DNA of 64,000 bases from Ruminococcus sp. AM36-2AA. Its GTDB lineage: Bacteria > Bacillota > Clostridia > Lachnospirales > Lachnospiraceae. Location: the NCBI RefSeq assembly GCF_003461955.1, contig NZ_QTYB01000003.1, forward strand, positions 62,001 through 126,000, read 5' to 3'. The notes under the pieces are model-generated. The model saw only the letters and a list, made by a program, of their open reading frames with translations. It was not told where the DNA came from and did not search any database. The stretch's first letter is position 1; each line of letters opens with the position of its first letter. Below are positions 18,518-27,096 of the stretch, one piece after another. The position numbers and the translations under genes are program-made.

Positions 18518-19711
18518 ATGGCAAAGGCTAAGTTTGAGAGAACAAAACCGCATTGTAACATTGGTACCATCGGACACGTTGACCATGGTAAAACAACATT
18601 AACAGCAGCTATCACTAAAGTTCTTGCAGAGAGAGTTCCAGGAAACGTAGTAGAGAACTTTGAGGATATCGATAAAGCTCCAGAGGAAAGAGAGCGTGGT
18701 ATCACAATTTCTACAGCTCACGTTGAGTATCAGACAGAGCGTAGACATTACGCACACGTTGACTGCCCAGGACATGCTGACTACGTTAAGAACATGATCA
18801 CAGGTGCAGCTCAGATGGATGGTGCTATCCTTGTTGTTGCTGCTACAGACGGTGTTATGGCTCAGACTAAAGAGCATATCCTTCTTTCCCGTCAGGTAGG
18901 TGTTCCTTACATCGTTGTATTCATGAACAAATGTGATATGGTAGACGATGAGGAGCTTCTTGAGCTCGTTGAGATGGAGATCCGTGATCTTCTTTCCGAG
19001 TATGACTTCCCAGGAGATGACATTCCGGTTATCCAGGGTTCTGCTCTTAAAGCTCTTGAGGATCCGGCTGGCCCATGGGGAGACAAGATCATGGAGCTTA
19101 TGGATGCTGTTGATGAGTATATTCCGGACCCACAGCGTGACACAGATAAACCGTTCGTAATGCCTGTAGAGGACGTATTCTCCATCACAGGACGTGGTAC
19201 AGTTGCAACTGGTAGAGTTGAGGCTGGTGTTCTTCACGTATCTGAGGAAGTTGAGATCGTTGGTATCAAAGAGGAGACTCGTAAAGTTGTTGTAACTGGT
19301 ATCGAGATGTTCCGTAAACTTCTTGATGAGGCTCAGGCTGGTGATAACATCGGAGCACTTCTTCGTGGTGTTCAGAGAAACGAGATCGAGCGTGGACAGG
19401 TTCTTGCTAAACCAGGAACACTTACATGCCATACAAAATTCACAGCTCAGGTTTACGTTCTGACTAAAGACGAGGGTGGCCGTCATACACCATTCTTCAA
19501 CAACTATCGTCCGCAGTTCTATTTCAGAACAACAGACGTAACAGGTGTTTGCAACCTTCCAGAGGGAACAGAGATGTGCATGCCTGGAGATAACATCGAG
19601 ATGACAATCGAGCTGATTCATCCGATCGCTATGAGCCAGGGTCTTACATTCGCTATCCGTGAAGGTGGACGTACTGTAGGATCAGGACGTGTTGCTACAA
19701 TCATCGAGTAA
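18518..19711 (+). CDS. tuf: Elongation factor Tu
   Basis: 397-aa EF-Tu, delivering aminoacyl-tRNA to the ribosome. Motifs [17 protein letters not shown] and NKCDMVDD are intact; AAGGAGG precedes the ATG. The last 54 bases (19658-19711) are repeated at 30288-30341 with one mismatch. This places the attachment site of the mobile element inside the final 18 codons, so the extreme 3' end and the terminator now present here were probably supplied by the element, restoring the last residues ([17 protein letters not shown]) exactly. Confidence 0.98.
   Translation: MAKAKFERTKPHCNIGTIGHVDHGKTTLTAAITKVLAERVPGNVVENFEDIDKAPEERERGITISTAHVEYQTERRHYAHVDCPGHADYVKNMITGAAQMDGAILVVAATDGVMAQTKEHILLSRQVGVPYIVVFMNKCDMVDDEELLELVEMEIRDLLSEYDFPGDDIPVIQGSALKALEDPAGPWGDKIMELMDAVDEYIPDPQRDTDKPFVMPVEDVFSITGRGTVATGRVEAGVLHVSEEVEIVGIKEETRKVVVTGIEMFRKLLDEAQAGDNIGALLRGVQRNEIERGQVLAKPGTLTCHTKFTAQVYVLTKDEGGRHTPFFNNYRPQFYFRTTDVTGVCNLPEGTEMCMPGDNIEMTIELIHPIAMSQGLTFAIREGGRTVGSGRVATIIE
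19658..19711 (+). repeat. attL: tuf 3'-end direct repeat
   Basis: Last 54 bases of tuf, matching 30288-30341 at 53 of 54 positions. Identity begins abruptly at CGTGAAGG. The single mismatch is A (19687) versus T (30317), so the crossover probably lies in the 29-bp identical block 19658-19686 or the 24-bp block after it. Confidence 0.88.
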
Positions 19712-19768
19712 TACAATCTGAATATAGATTTGTTATCGTAAGATAACGTTGTGTCCAAACGTAAGATA

Positions 19769-19798
19769 CCCGTAGAACTTCGGTTCTACGGGTTTTTC
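19769..19798 (+). terminator. tuf terminator, element-side copy
   Basis: CCCGTAGAAC, a TTCG loop, GTTCTACGGG, then TTTTTCT. A nearly identical terminator with similar flanks occurs at 30444-30474, beyond the other copy of the tuf end. Confidence 0.95.
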
Positions 19799-19886
19799 TG
19801 TTGCCTGGAAATATATAAAAGGGCGGAAAAGAATAACGAACAGCGTAGAAAAACGGTTGCCGGGAGAGTATCCTGACAACCGTTTG

Positions 19887-19908
19887 TGATAACAGAATGA
19901 TAACAAAA
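19887..19908 (+). repeat. Left terminal repeat (possible integrase arm site)
   Basis: TGATAACA, two bases, ATGATAACAAAA. The same 22-bp pattern is repeated in the same orientation near the right end (30166-30187), differing only at the two central bases. It follows a hairpin AAACGGTTG...CAACCGTTT at 19852-19885. Confidence 0.55.
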
Positions 19909-19910
19909 TC

Positions 19911-20738
19911 TTAAATTAAACCAACTAAAGAACTTTCGTGAAGTATTGCAGATGGATTATATTTTTCTATAAGTGAATTTATAATTAGACGATTTCCGGC
20001 ACTGATTTTGGGACTTAATGTAATTTCCATTTGTGCGTAAGCATTTTCGTCTAGGGTTAGATCATAAAAAGGAAAAGTTTGTTTGGCTTGACCAAGTAAA
20101 ATCTTGGTACTGGTTGTTTGAAATTCTTGAATTGATTTATCAACTGCCTGATTTAGATTTAGAGGCATGAGTAATAAAATATATCGCCATTCGTGTTGGA
20201 AGGCCCAATGGATATTCTTATGCTTACCAAGATTACCTAAAGCAATACTAAATTTATCACCGTCTTGGGTTAATAACTTAGGATATAGCTTGTCTGAATC
20301 AGAAGTATATTCAACTTTATGTAAAATGTTATTACCCAATGCTCCAGGAGCTATAAATCCGTTTTTGAGCATATCTGCAATAGGAATTATAGATTTTAAA
20401 TAAGATCCATTTGAATTATCAGTTACCGTTTGATGTGTAACCTCCGATATTGACGAAGGTGTATTTTCAAATTCTTTAAATGGATTTGCTTTTAATTTAA
20501 TTCTTACTCCGGAACTTAGAGAACTATACATTTTCCACATAGGGATATTCTCTGTTTCATCATCAGTCCAAGAACTTATATAGCAAAATTGACCAGCATT
20601 TTTTAAATCAAATGCTTCTTTTTCTTGAAGATCATCCATTTGATCTAAGGAAGTTAATCTAAACGTGTGGTTTGCTAAAATTAATGCAAGAGTTTCAATA
20701 CTTGTATAATGATATAAATAATCAGGTGTGTTTTGCAA
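19911..20738 (-). CDS. DUF2971 family protein
   Basis: 275-aa protein of the DUF2971 family, whose function is not established. Seen: N-terminal YLYHYTSIETLALIL and FRLTSLDQMDD, the middle CYISSWTDDETENIPMWKMYSS, then GVRIKLK, all characteristic of this domain. It lies 17 bp downstream of the XRE repressor on the same strand and is probably co-transcribed with it. The start is uncertain: TTG 20738 is 13 bases after AAGGAGG, and ATC or ATT codons lie closer. DUF2971 genes often sit in mobile elements, and a defence role is sometimes proposed; nothing here proves it. Confidence 0.75.
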   Translation of the reverse strand: MQNTPDYLYHYTSIETLALILANHTFRLTSLDQMDDLQEKEAFDLKNAGQFCYISSWTDDETENIPMWKMYSSLSSGVRIKLKANPFKEFENTPSSISEVTHQTVTDNSNGSYLKSIIPIADMLKNGFIAPGALGNNILHKVEYTSDSDKLYPKLLTQDGDKFSIALGNLGKHKNIHWAFQHEWRYILLLMPLNLNQAVDKSIQEFQTTSTKILLGQAKQTFPFYDLTLDENAYAQMEITLSPKISAGNRLIINSLIEKYNPSAILHESSLVGLI

Positions 20739-20755
20739 AATGATTTAATACCTCC

Positions 20756-21289
20756 TTATGTCAGATTATATGTCTTGATGTCATTGCCTTCAGTACCCTT
20801 CTTAACGATGGTATGACAACCTATCGTGGTTCCCATAGCACGCAGTTTCCATTCATCCTGGGTAGCGTTCAACTTATCTAGTTCTGCCTGTCTTTTATCT
20901 TCATCTTCAATAGCTAATATTTCAGCTTTTTCCTTTTCATAGACATTTTTAAATTGACACCATTTCCTGAAAAAGTCCTGCATTGTAGGATTTTCGAATG
21001 TCAGTGCAACCTTCTGCTCAGGTGTTTCAGCAAGTGAGAGGTTCACCGAATCATCAATAGAAAACAACAGAGAGAGTACATCTCCGACTGTTTCAATATT
21101 AAAATCCAGAAAAACACTTACATTTAATCCCAGTGCAGTTGCAATCTTTTCTAACTGATCCGGTTTCGGATTCCGGATTCCCAGTTCATATTTTCTGATT
21201 GTTCCTACGTTAATGCCGGACAGCTCGGCTAACTGTATCTGACTGTATCCTCTAAATTCCCGGAATGCCCGGATTTTTTTGCCAACCAT
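20756..21289 (-). CDS. XRE-family element repressor
   Basis: 177-aa DNA-binding protein with an N-terminal helix-turn-helix (FREFRGYSQIQLAELSGINVGTIRKYELGIRNPKPDQL, residues ~9-47) and a helical C-terminal part rich in charged residues. AAGGAGG lies upstream of the ATG at 21289. It is divergent from xis-int; the intergenic region holds perfect palindromes built on CAC-AAAA-GTG, one inside the xis promoter spacer, which are the likely operators. Expected role: lysogenic-type control of excision. Confidence 0.88.
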   Translation of the reverse strand: MVGKKIRAFREFRGYSQIQLAELSGINVGTIRKYELGIRNPKPDQLEKIATALGLNVSVFLDFNIETVGDVLSLLFSIDDSVNLSLAETPEQKVALTFENPTMQDFFRKWCQFKNVYEKEKAEILAIEDEDKRQAELDKLNATQDEWKLRAMGTTIGCHTIVKKGTEGNDIKTYNLT

Positions 21290-21327
21290 AATGCTGCCTC
21301 CTTAATAATATTTGTGCTTCTATTCTA

Positions 21328-21484
21328 GCACAAAAGTGAATGATACAAAAGAGTGAGATTTAACAAATTGCCGATACGCAAGCAATAGGTATGGAATGGA
21401 AAAAATAAATTCGCAAATGTTTATTGACAAATTCACAAAAGTGAATTATTATAAGAGAACAACGAAAGAGTCACAAAAGTGACT
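21328..21484 (+). promoter_or_regulatory. xis-int promoter with three palindromic operators
   Basis: Promoter TTGACA (21424-21429), 17 bp, TATTAT (21447-21452). Operator copies share the core CACAAAAGTG: GCACAAAAGTGAA (21328-21340, near the repressor start), AATTCACAAAAGTGAATT (21430-21447, filling the promoter spacer) and AGTCACAAAAGTGACT (21469-21484, before the xis ribosome binding site). The latter two are perfect palindromes around AAAA. Confidence 0.75.
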
Positions 21485-21499
21485 GGAAAGGAGGACGCT

Positions 21500-21691
21500 A
21501 TGAGAACTAATTATATGATGACTGTTGATGATGTCATGGAAGAATTAGGCGTGAAACGCAGTAAAGCATATTCCATTCTGAAGCAGCTTAATGATGAACT
21601 GGCAAAGGAAGGATATGTGGCAGTTCGTGGAAAGATTCCACGTCCCTACTGGGAAACAAAATTTTATGGATGCTCTCAGAGAGCAGTGTGA
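21500..21691 (+). CDS. Excisionase-like small DNA-binding protein
   Basis: 63-aa protein with a winged-helix/helix-turn-helix (MTVDDVMEELGVKRSKAYSILKQLNDEL) ending in KIPRPYWETKFYG, as in small regulators next to Tn916-type integrases. AAAGGAGG precedes ATG 21500. 13 bp before the integrase gene and under the operator-bearing promoter, so it probably directs excision; Xis activity is inferred from position and size. Confidence 0.75.
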   Translation: MRTNYMMTVDDVMEELGVKRSKAYSILKQLNDELAKEGYVAVRGKIPRPYWETKFYGCSQRAV

Positions 21692-21704
21692 AGGAGGTTT
21701 TAAG

Positions 21705-22757
21705 ATGTCAGCTTACAAGGACAAAACACAGGGAACCTGGTATGTGAGCTTCCGCTATATTGACTGGACAGGTAAGAAAACGCAGAAGCTGAAAAGAGGG
21801 TTCAAGACAAAGAAAGAAGCATTGAATTATGAAAAGGAATTCATAAGAAAGACTGCAGCGGATATGAAAATGGAGATGAACAGTTTTATTCAAGTCTATT
21901 TTGAAGATAAAAAGAATGAACTGAAAGAAAATTCAATCCGTAACAAGCAGCACATGATGAACAAGCACATTGTTCCGTATTTTGGAACAAGAAAAATGAA
22001 TGAGATCACACCGGCAGAGATTATCCAGTGGCAGAACACCATTCAGGAAAAAGGTTACAGCAAGACTTATGAGCGTATGATTCAGAATCAGTTAAATGCA
22101 CTGTTTAATCATGCACAGAAAATTTACAATCTGAAGGAAAATCCATGTAAGAAAGTAAAAAAGATGGGGAAATCGGATGCTAATAAGCTGGAATTTTGGA
22201 CGAAAGCAGAATATGACAGCTTTATCGCCGGGATTGAGCCAGAGAGTGAGGATTATCTGATATTTGAAATCCTGTTCTGGACAGGAATCAGGGAAGGAGA
22301 ACTTCTGGCATTGAGTCTTTCAGACTTTGATATGAGTGGTAATCTTTTGCATATCAATAAGACTTATAACCGGATCAGGAAAAGAGATGTGATTGATACT
22401 CCAAAAACAGAAAATTCAGTCCGTACCATTGATATTCCTAATTTTCTTAAAGAAGAGGTGCAGGAGTATGCGAAGAAGCATTATGGATTTCCGGAAAATC
22501 AGCGGTTATTTCCGATTGTGGCGAGAACACTGCAGAAACGGCTTAAGAAGTATGAAGCATTGACCGGTGTAAAACCAATCAGAGTGCATGATATCCGTCA
22601 CAGCCATGTAGCATATCTGATTTATCAGGGTGTAGAGCCACTGATCATCAAGGAAAGACTGGGGCACAAAGATATTCAGATGACATTAAACACTTATGGT
22701 CACCTGTATCCGTCACAGCAAAAAAAGGTAGCTGAGATGTTGGACAACAAACGTTAA
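21705..22757 (+). CDS. int: Tyrosine recombinase (integrase)
   Basis: 350-aa phage/Tn916-type integrase. An N-terminal arm-binding AP2-like domain (YVSFRYIDWTGKKTQKLKRGFKTKKEA), a SAM-like core-binding domain (~60-150) and the catalytic domain with R196 (TGIREGELLAL), H295-x-x-R298 (VHDIRHSH), H321 (LGHKDIQ) and the nucleophile Y331 (TYGHLYP). AAGGAGG 8 bases upstream fixes ATG 21705, although the frame is open from 21591. It is 2 kb from attL, separated from it by the regulator genes. Target site inferred to be the 3' end of tuf. Confidence 0.95.
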   Translation: MSAYKDKTQGTWYVSFRYIDWTGKKTQKLKRGFKTKKEALNYEKEFIRKTAADMKMEMNSFIQVYFEDKKNELKENSIRNKQHMMNKHIVPYFGTRKMNEITPAEIIQWQNTIQEKGYSKTYERMIQNQLNALFNHAQKIYNLKENPCKKVKKMGKSDANKLEFWTKAEYDSFIAGIEPESEDYLIFEILFWTGIREGELLALSLSDFDMSGNLLHINKTYNRIRKRDVIDTPKTENSVRTIDIPNFLKEEVQEYAKKHYGFPENQRLFPIVARTLQKRLKKYEALTGVKPIRVHDIRHSHVAYLIYQGVEPLIIKERLGHKDIQMTLNTYGHLYPSQQKKVAEMLDNKR

Positions 22758-22775
22758 ATATGGAGGAAAAGACAC

Positions 22776-22946
22776 ATGAAAACAAAGAAAGTAGTCAGAA
22801 AAATATTTGATACGCTCAATTATAGTAAGAAGCTGAAGATAAGTTCCATTTTACCGGATCGAGATTCGGATTATGCGATTCTTCTTGAATTAGAGGATGG
22901 AAGCAAATTTGAAATTATCATTATCCCAACAAGGAGATTCGTATAA
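22776..22946 (+). CDS. Small hypothetical protein of the element
   Basis: 56-aa unrecognised protein, MKTKKVVRKIFDTL... ending IIPTRRFV. ATG 22776 follows GGAGG, 18 bp after the integrase stop, so it is probably translated from the same transcript. The composition is mixed alpha/beta with a basic start; no known motif. Confidence 0.55.
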   Translation: MKTKKVVRKIFDTLNYSKKLKISSILPDRDSDYAILLELEDGSKFEIIIIPTRRFV

Positions 22947-22957
22947 GGAGTGGAACT

Positions 22958-23146
22958 ATGGCTACTAACAGACAAAAAGAAAAAGCCCAGACAAAATATC
23001 TGAGCAAGTTCTCTGATAATCAGATTCACTGATATATCATCTTGGCAGATTCAGTATATCACGAATTGAACGATACAACAATTCCCGAATATCTGTTCAT
23101 CAGAGACTTGTCCGGAGGGGCAGGAGGTAGAAGTGACATTATTTGA
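22958..23146 (+). pseudogene. Small ORF interrupted by an in-frame TGA
   Basis: ATG 22958 follows AAGGAG and reads MATNRQKEKAQTKYLSKFSD..., then meets TGA at 23030-23032. The same frame continues for 37 more codons (..LADSVYHELNDTTIPEYLF..) to a stop at 23144, just overlapping the next gene. The downstream part looks coding, so this is either a 24-aa peptide or a 62-codon gene with a nonsense mutation or deletion junction. Family not recognised. Confidence 0.4.
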
Positions 23147-23807
23147 ACAGGTAAAAGAATGTGTGACAGCCAGACAGGCTGCGGAGCATTACGGGATTAA
23201 AGTAAAAAGAAATGGAATGGCGTGTTGTCCGTTTCATAAAGACCGACACCCAAGTATGAAGGCCGATAAAATATATCACTGCTTTGCATGTGGAGTGGGC
23301 GGTGATGCGATAGATTTTACAGCAAGGTTATTTGGAATATCACAGTATGAAGCTGCGAAAAAGATGATAGAAGATTTTGGACTGGATATAAAAATCGAAG
23401 ACAGAAACAAATACAAAAGGATGCACCAAAGCAGGAATACTTTGATATCAAAGAAACCTAAAGTTGTGATGATCAGAGAAAAACTGGAGCAGTGGTTGAA
23501 ACATGCAACAGACGTGCTGATCAGATATCTGAAATGGATTCAGTTCTGGAAAGAGATTTACAAACCAGAACCAGATGAAGAGTGGCACGAATTATTTACG
23601 GAGGCATTGGCAAATGAAAGAAAGATAAATGACTATCTGGACGTGCTGATGTTTGGAACAGGAGAAGAGATTGTAGAGTTTTTCAAGATGAAGAGAAGGG
23701 AGGTTGAAAAAATTGAAGAAAGAATTAACGAATATCAGCGAGAAGTCCTTGATGGAATTAGAAGATATTGTGAACGAGGAAATGCTTACAACAGAAGATG
23801 TCAATAA
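23133..23807 (+). CDS. CHC2 zinc-finger (primase-type) protein
   Basis: 224-aa protein with an N-terminal DnaG-like zinc-binding domain: CCPFHKDRHPSMK followed by YHCFACGVGGDAIDF (Cys-His-Cys-Cys). There is no TOPRIM catalytic domain; the rest is helical and charged, so it is not a complete primase. GTG 23133 is preceded by AGGAGG. Its last ~95 bases overlap the VirE-type gene in another frame. Such CHC2-VirE pairs form the replication module of integrative elements; priming of element DNA is the likely role. Confidence 0.82.
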   Translation: MTLFEQVKECVTARQAAEHYGIKVKRNGMACCPFHKDRHPSMKADKIYHCFACGVGGDAIDFTARLFGISQYEAAKKMIEDFGLDIKIEDRNKYKRMHQSRNTLISKKPKVVMIREKLEQWLKHATDVLIRYLKWIQFWKEIYKPEPDEEWHELFTEALANERKINDYLDVLMFGTGEEIVEFFKMKRREVEKIEERINEYQREVLDGIRRYCERGNAYNRRCQ

Positions 23808-25089
23808 TATGTTGGAGCATACGGATAAAGGAAGAACAAAGCAGACAATTAGAAATTGTGTAACCGTACTTCAAAATGATCCGGTATTGAAAAAAGCGAT
23901 TAAACGAAATGAACTTTCTGGAAGGATGGACATTGTAAAAGAGGTTCCCTGGGAGCGGAGGAATAACAGTCCTACGGTTACAGATACTGATGAAAATAAT
24001 TTGAAGATGTATCTGGAAGAAAATTATGAACTGACAAGTGAGCGTGTGATCAAAGCAGGAATAGATATTGTTTCCAATGAAAATAAATATCACCCAATTA
24101 GAGATTATCTGGAGAGTCTGGTCTGGGACGGAATTCCAAGAATAGAAAATATGCTTCCACATTTTCTGGGAGCAGAAAAGAGCAAATATACAATCGGAGT
24201 AATGAAAATGCACATGCTGGCAGCGATTTCAAGAATTTATGAACCGGGAATAAAATATGATATTATGTTGTGTTTGGTTGGGAGTCAGGGAGCCGGAAAG
24301 TCCACATTTTTCAAATATCTAGCGATAAAAGAAGAATGGTTCAGCGACAATCTGGATCATTTGGATGATGAAAATATTTACAGAAAACTGCAAAATCACT
24401 GGATTATCGAAATGGGAGAAATGAAGGCAACTATCACAGCAAAGAATATTGAACAGATAAAATCGTTTCTGAGCAGACAGAAAGAAACTTATAAAGTACC
24501 TTATGAAGTTCACCCGGAAGACAGACCGAGACAGTGTGTATTTTGCGGTACTTCAAATGATTTGAATTTCCTTCCGCTGGACAGAACCGGAAACAGAAGA
24601 TTTGCTCCGGTGATGACAGATATGTCGAAAGCAGAAGTTCATATTCTGGACAATGAGGCAGAGAGCAAAGCCTATATCGAACAGGCTTGGGCAGAGGCAA
24701 TGGTACTGTATCGACAGGGAAATGTGTTCTTAGGATTTACAAAGGAAATTGAGGAAGAGGCAAAGCGTCTGCAGAAAGAATTTATGCCGGAAGATACCAA
24801 TGCCGGAATCATACAGGAATTTCTTGATGACTACGATGACGATTATGTATGTACAAGAATTCTGTTCGATGAAGCGCTACATCGAACCGGAGAAATGAAA
24901 CAGTGGGAAGGTAAAGAAATTGCCAATATTATGAACAATGCGATTGTAGGCTGGAAACCACATGGTACACATCGATTCGGAAAGGAATATGGAATACAGC
25001 GGTCATGGAAACGGATGAAAGATTCGGTGAAGAAAGATAAAGACGGATTTATAGAAGTACCGGAACAGTTGGAAATACCGTTTGAGTAA
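23713..25089 (+). CDS. VirE (virulence-associated E) family ATPase
   Basis: ~459-aa AAA+ family protein related to phage/plasmid superfamily 3-like helicases. The Walker A motif is GSQGAGKST, with the acidic strand NHWIIEMGEM after it and the sensor-type FCGTSNDLNFLPLDRTGNRRF. Likely unwinds DNA for element replication together with the CHC2 protein. The start is uncertain: the frame opens at TTG 23704, but GGGAGG (23698-23703) is better spaced for TTG 23713. The N-terminal ~30 codons overlap the CHC2 gene in the +1 frame. Confidence 0.85.
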   Translation: MKKELTNISEKSLMELEDIVNEEMLTTEDVNNMLEHTDKGRTKQTIRNCVTVLQNDPVLKKAIKRNELSGRMDIVKEVPWERRNNSPTVTDTDENNLKMYLEENYELTSERVIKAGIDIVSNENKYHPIRDYLESLVWDGIPRIENMLPHFLGAEKSKYTIGVMKMHMLAAISRIYEPGIKYDIMLCLVGSQGAGKSTFFKYLAIKEEWFSDNLDHLDDENIYRKLQNHWIIEMGEMKATITAKNIEQIKSFLSRQKETYKVPYEVHPEDRPRQCVFCGTSNDLNFLPLDRTGNRRFAPVMTDMSKAEVHILDNEAESKAYIEQAWAEAMVLYRQGNVFLGFTKEIEEEAKRLQKEFMPEDTNAGIIQEFLDDYDDDYVCTRILFDEALHRTGEMKQWEGKEIANIMNNAIVGWKPHGTHRFGKEYGIQRSWKRMKDSVKKDKDGFIEVPEQLEIPFE

Positions 25090-25203
25090 AGATTATTGTA
25101 AACGATGTAAACGGAACTTGAAGAAAAAACTTAAAACGTTAACTTTTAAAATCTTTTGAACTCCGTTTACAAATTTCGTTTACAGACTGGAAAGGAGCAG
25201 AAA

Positions 25204-25434
25204 ATGATGAAACAGGGAAGATTAGGATATAACAGCAGCAATGGAAGATATGGATTATTATCATCAGATTTATGGATTGATACAGGATTTCACTGCGGAG
25301 AAGGACTGGAAGTGCTGGTAGATGATGAATGGGTACAGACCAGAATGGAGATGAATCTGGCAAGAGAATGGTATCTGGTGGGAACACCTTATTGTGGAGA
25401 TTTGGAATATGTGCAGGCGAGGATACCAGAATAA
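25204..25434 (+). CDS. DUF5348-like small protein
   Basis: 76-aa protein of a small family found in integrative elements beside mobilisation genes: GRLGYNSSNGRYGLLSSDLWIDTGFHCGEGLEV, ending in EWYLVGTPYCGDLEYVQARIPE. AAAGGAGC precedes ATG 25204. Beta-rich; role unknown. Placed between the replication module and the oriT-like leader of mobV. Confidence 0.65.
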   Translation: MMKQGRLGYNSSNGRYGLLSSDLWIDTGFHCGEGLEVLVDDEWVQTRMEMNLAREWYLVGTPYCGDLEYVQARIPE

Positions 25435-25550
25435 ACAGATCTATGATCCACTTCGGTCGGTGCAGAACAGACGTCCATAAGGACGTTATGCCCCCGGCAG
25501 GGCGCAAGGGGACTTTTGATGGACGGTACGGCTGTCGAAAGTGCTTTTGC

Positions 25551-25650
25551 GTTACTTTTGACAAAAGTAACAAAACCGCCGTATCCGGCGAAAATTTCTT
25601 AAATATCGCCATAACTGGCGTAAATAAAAATTATGTGCCATGTCTGGCAC
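25551..25650 (+). other. oriT-like hairpin array upstream of mobV
   Basis: A 240-bp gap before the relaxase holds four inverted repeats: GTTACTTTT-gac-AAAAGTAAC (25551-25571), CGCC-gtatcc-GGCG (25577-25590), CGCC-ataact-GGCG (25607-25620) and GTGCC-atgtct-GGCAC (25635-25650). The last three have 6-nt loops and centres 30 and 29 bp apart. Position next to a MobV gene suggests the transfer origin, with the first repeat as a possible relaxase site. The nick site is not identified. Confidence 0.5.
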
Positions 25651-25677
25651 TCGAGTAGAAAAGAGGTGAGAAAATTT

Positions 25678-27000
25678 ATGATGAAACGGACAATCAGTGG
25701 CATGATCGGAGCCGGTTCACTGGCTCATAACAGACGGGATTTTGTAGCAGAAAATGTAGATCCGGACAGAGTGCAATTGAACATTTGTTATAAGAATGAG
25801 AATCTGAAAGAAGTTTATAAGGAACTGTTTGACGATGCTACGGAGAGATACAATGTCGGGAAAAGAAAGGACCGGCAGATTGCAAATTATTATGAAAAAA
25901 TCCGACAGAGCAAACAGGAAAAGTTGTTCCATGAAGTGATATTCCAGATTGGAAATCGAGAGGATATGGCAGTGGGAACAACAGAAGGAAATCTGGCTGT
26001 AAAGGTATTGGACGAATATATGAAAGATTTCCAGAAGCGGAATCCGACACTTCGGGTATTTAGTTGCTATCTGCATCAGGACGAAGCTACTCCACATCTG
26101 CATATCGATTTTGTCCCTTATGTGACCAACTGGAAGGGAAAAGGAATGGATACTAGAGTTTCACTGAAGCAGGCATTAAAAAGTCTTGGATTTCAAGGCG
26201 GAAATAAGCATGATACAGAACTGAATCAGTGGATAAATCATGAAAAAGAAGTGCTGGCAGAAATCGCAATGCAACGTGGAATTGAATGGGAACAGAAAGG
26301 TACACATGAAGAGCATCTGGACGTTTATAATTTCAAGAAAAAGGAACGTAAAAAGGAAGTGCAGGAACTGGAGCAGGAAAAAGAAAATCTGACAGCAGAG
26401 AACGAAGGATTGATTTCTCAGATTGCGGACGCAAGGGCAGATATTAAACTACTGGAAGAAGAAAAAATTCAGTTCCAGAAAGATAAAGAAATAGCAGAAA
26501 AACGTGCCGAGAACGCAGAAACGGAATTGAAAAAACTGGAGGACAGAAGAGAATTCCTGCAACCGGTGATGGATAATGTCAGTAAGGAAATAAAAGAATA
26601 TGGAATGATCAAAACATTTTTGCCGGAAGCTACAGCATTGGAACGTGCGGTAACTTATCGGGATAAGAAAATAAAACCCTTGTTCATTGAAATGAAGAAT
26701 AAAATTGGTGCGATGGCTGCACAGGTTAAAGAACTTACCAGAGAAAGAGATAAGTGGAAAAGTAAGTTTCAGAAGAAAAAGCAGGAGCACGAGAACACTA
26801 AAAAGGAACTGGCAGAAGTTCAGAAGGATTATCAGAAATTATCCGGTGAGAAAGAAATTCTGCAGGGAATTGCAGACAGATATAACCGACTTTTACGCAT
26901 GTTGGGGAAAGATATGGTAGAACGACTGGTGCAGGACGATATCCGGATGCAGGCGGAACTTGAAGCGAAAAAGCAGAAAGAACAAATGCCGAAAAAATAA
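25678..27000 (+). CDS. MobV-family relaxase (Mob/Pre)
   Basis: 440-aa plasmid mobilisation/recombination protein that nicks oriT and pilots single-stranded DNA through a helper conjugation machine. The three-histidine metal motif is H133-x-D-E-x-T-P-H140-x-H142 (HQDEATPHLHIDFVP). After residue ~220 the protein is a long coiled coil rich in Glu and Lys. AGAGGTGAG directs ATG 25678 (a second ATG follows at once). No coupling protein or secretion genes are present, which defines this as mobilisable rather than self-conjugative. Confidence 0.93.
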   Translation: MMKRTISGMIGAGSLAHNRRDFVAENVDPDRVQLNICYKNENLKEVYKELFDDATERYNVGKRKDRQIANYYEKIRQSKQEKLFHEVIFQIGNREDMAVGTTEGNLAVKVLDEYMKDFQKRNPTLRVFSCYLHQDEATPHLHIDFVPYVTNWKGKGMDTRVSLKQALKSLGFQGGNKHDTELNQWINHEKEVLAEIAMQRGIEWEQKGTHEEHLDVYNFKKKERKKEVQELEQEKENLTAENEGLISQIADARADIKLLEEEKIQFQKDKEIAEKRAENAETELKKLEDRREFLQPVMDNVSKEIKEYGMIKTFLPEATALERAVTYRDKKIKPLFIEMKNKIGAMAAQVKELTRERDKWKSKFQKKKQEHENTKKELAEVQKDYQKLSGEKEILQGIADRYNRLLRMLGKDMVERLVQDDIRMQAELEAKKQKEQMPKK

Positions 27001-27096
27001 GTGATCGCATACCATGGGCGAAAGAACAAAGTGAAGAATACAATGCACAGATAAAAAAGAACAAAGCAAAATACAGAGGAATGGAGTTGTAAGAAT

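Noticed and set aside
27001..27096. Tiny frames between mobV and tnpV
   Set aside because: Six to eight codons, no supported start.
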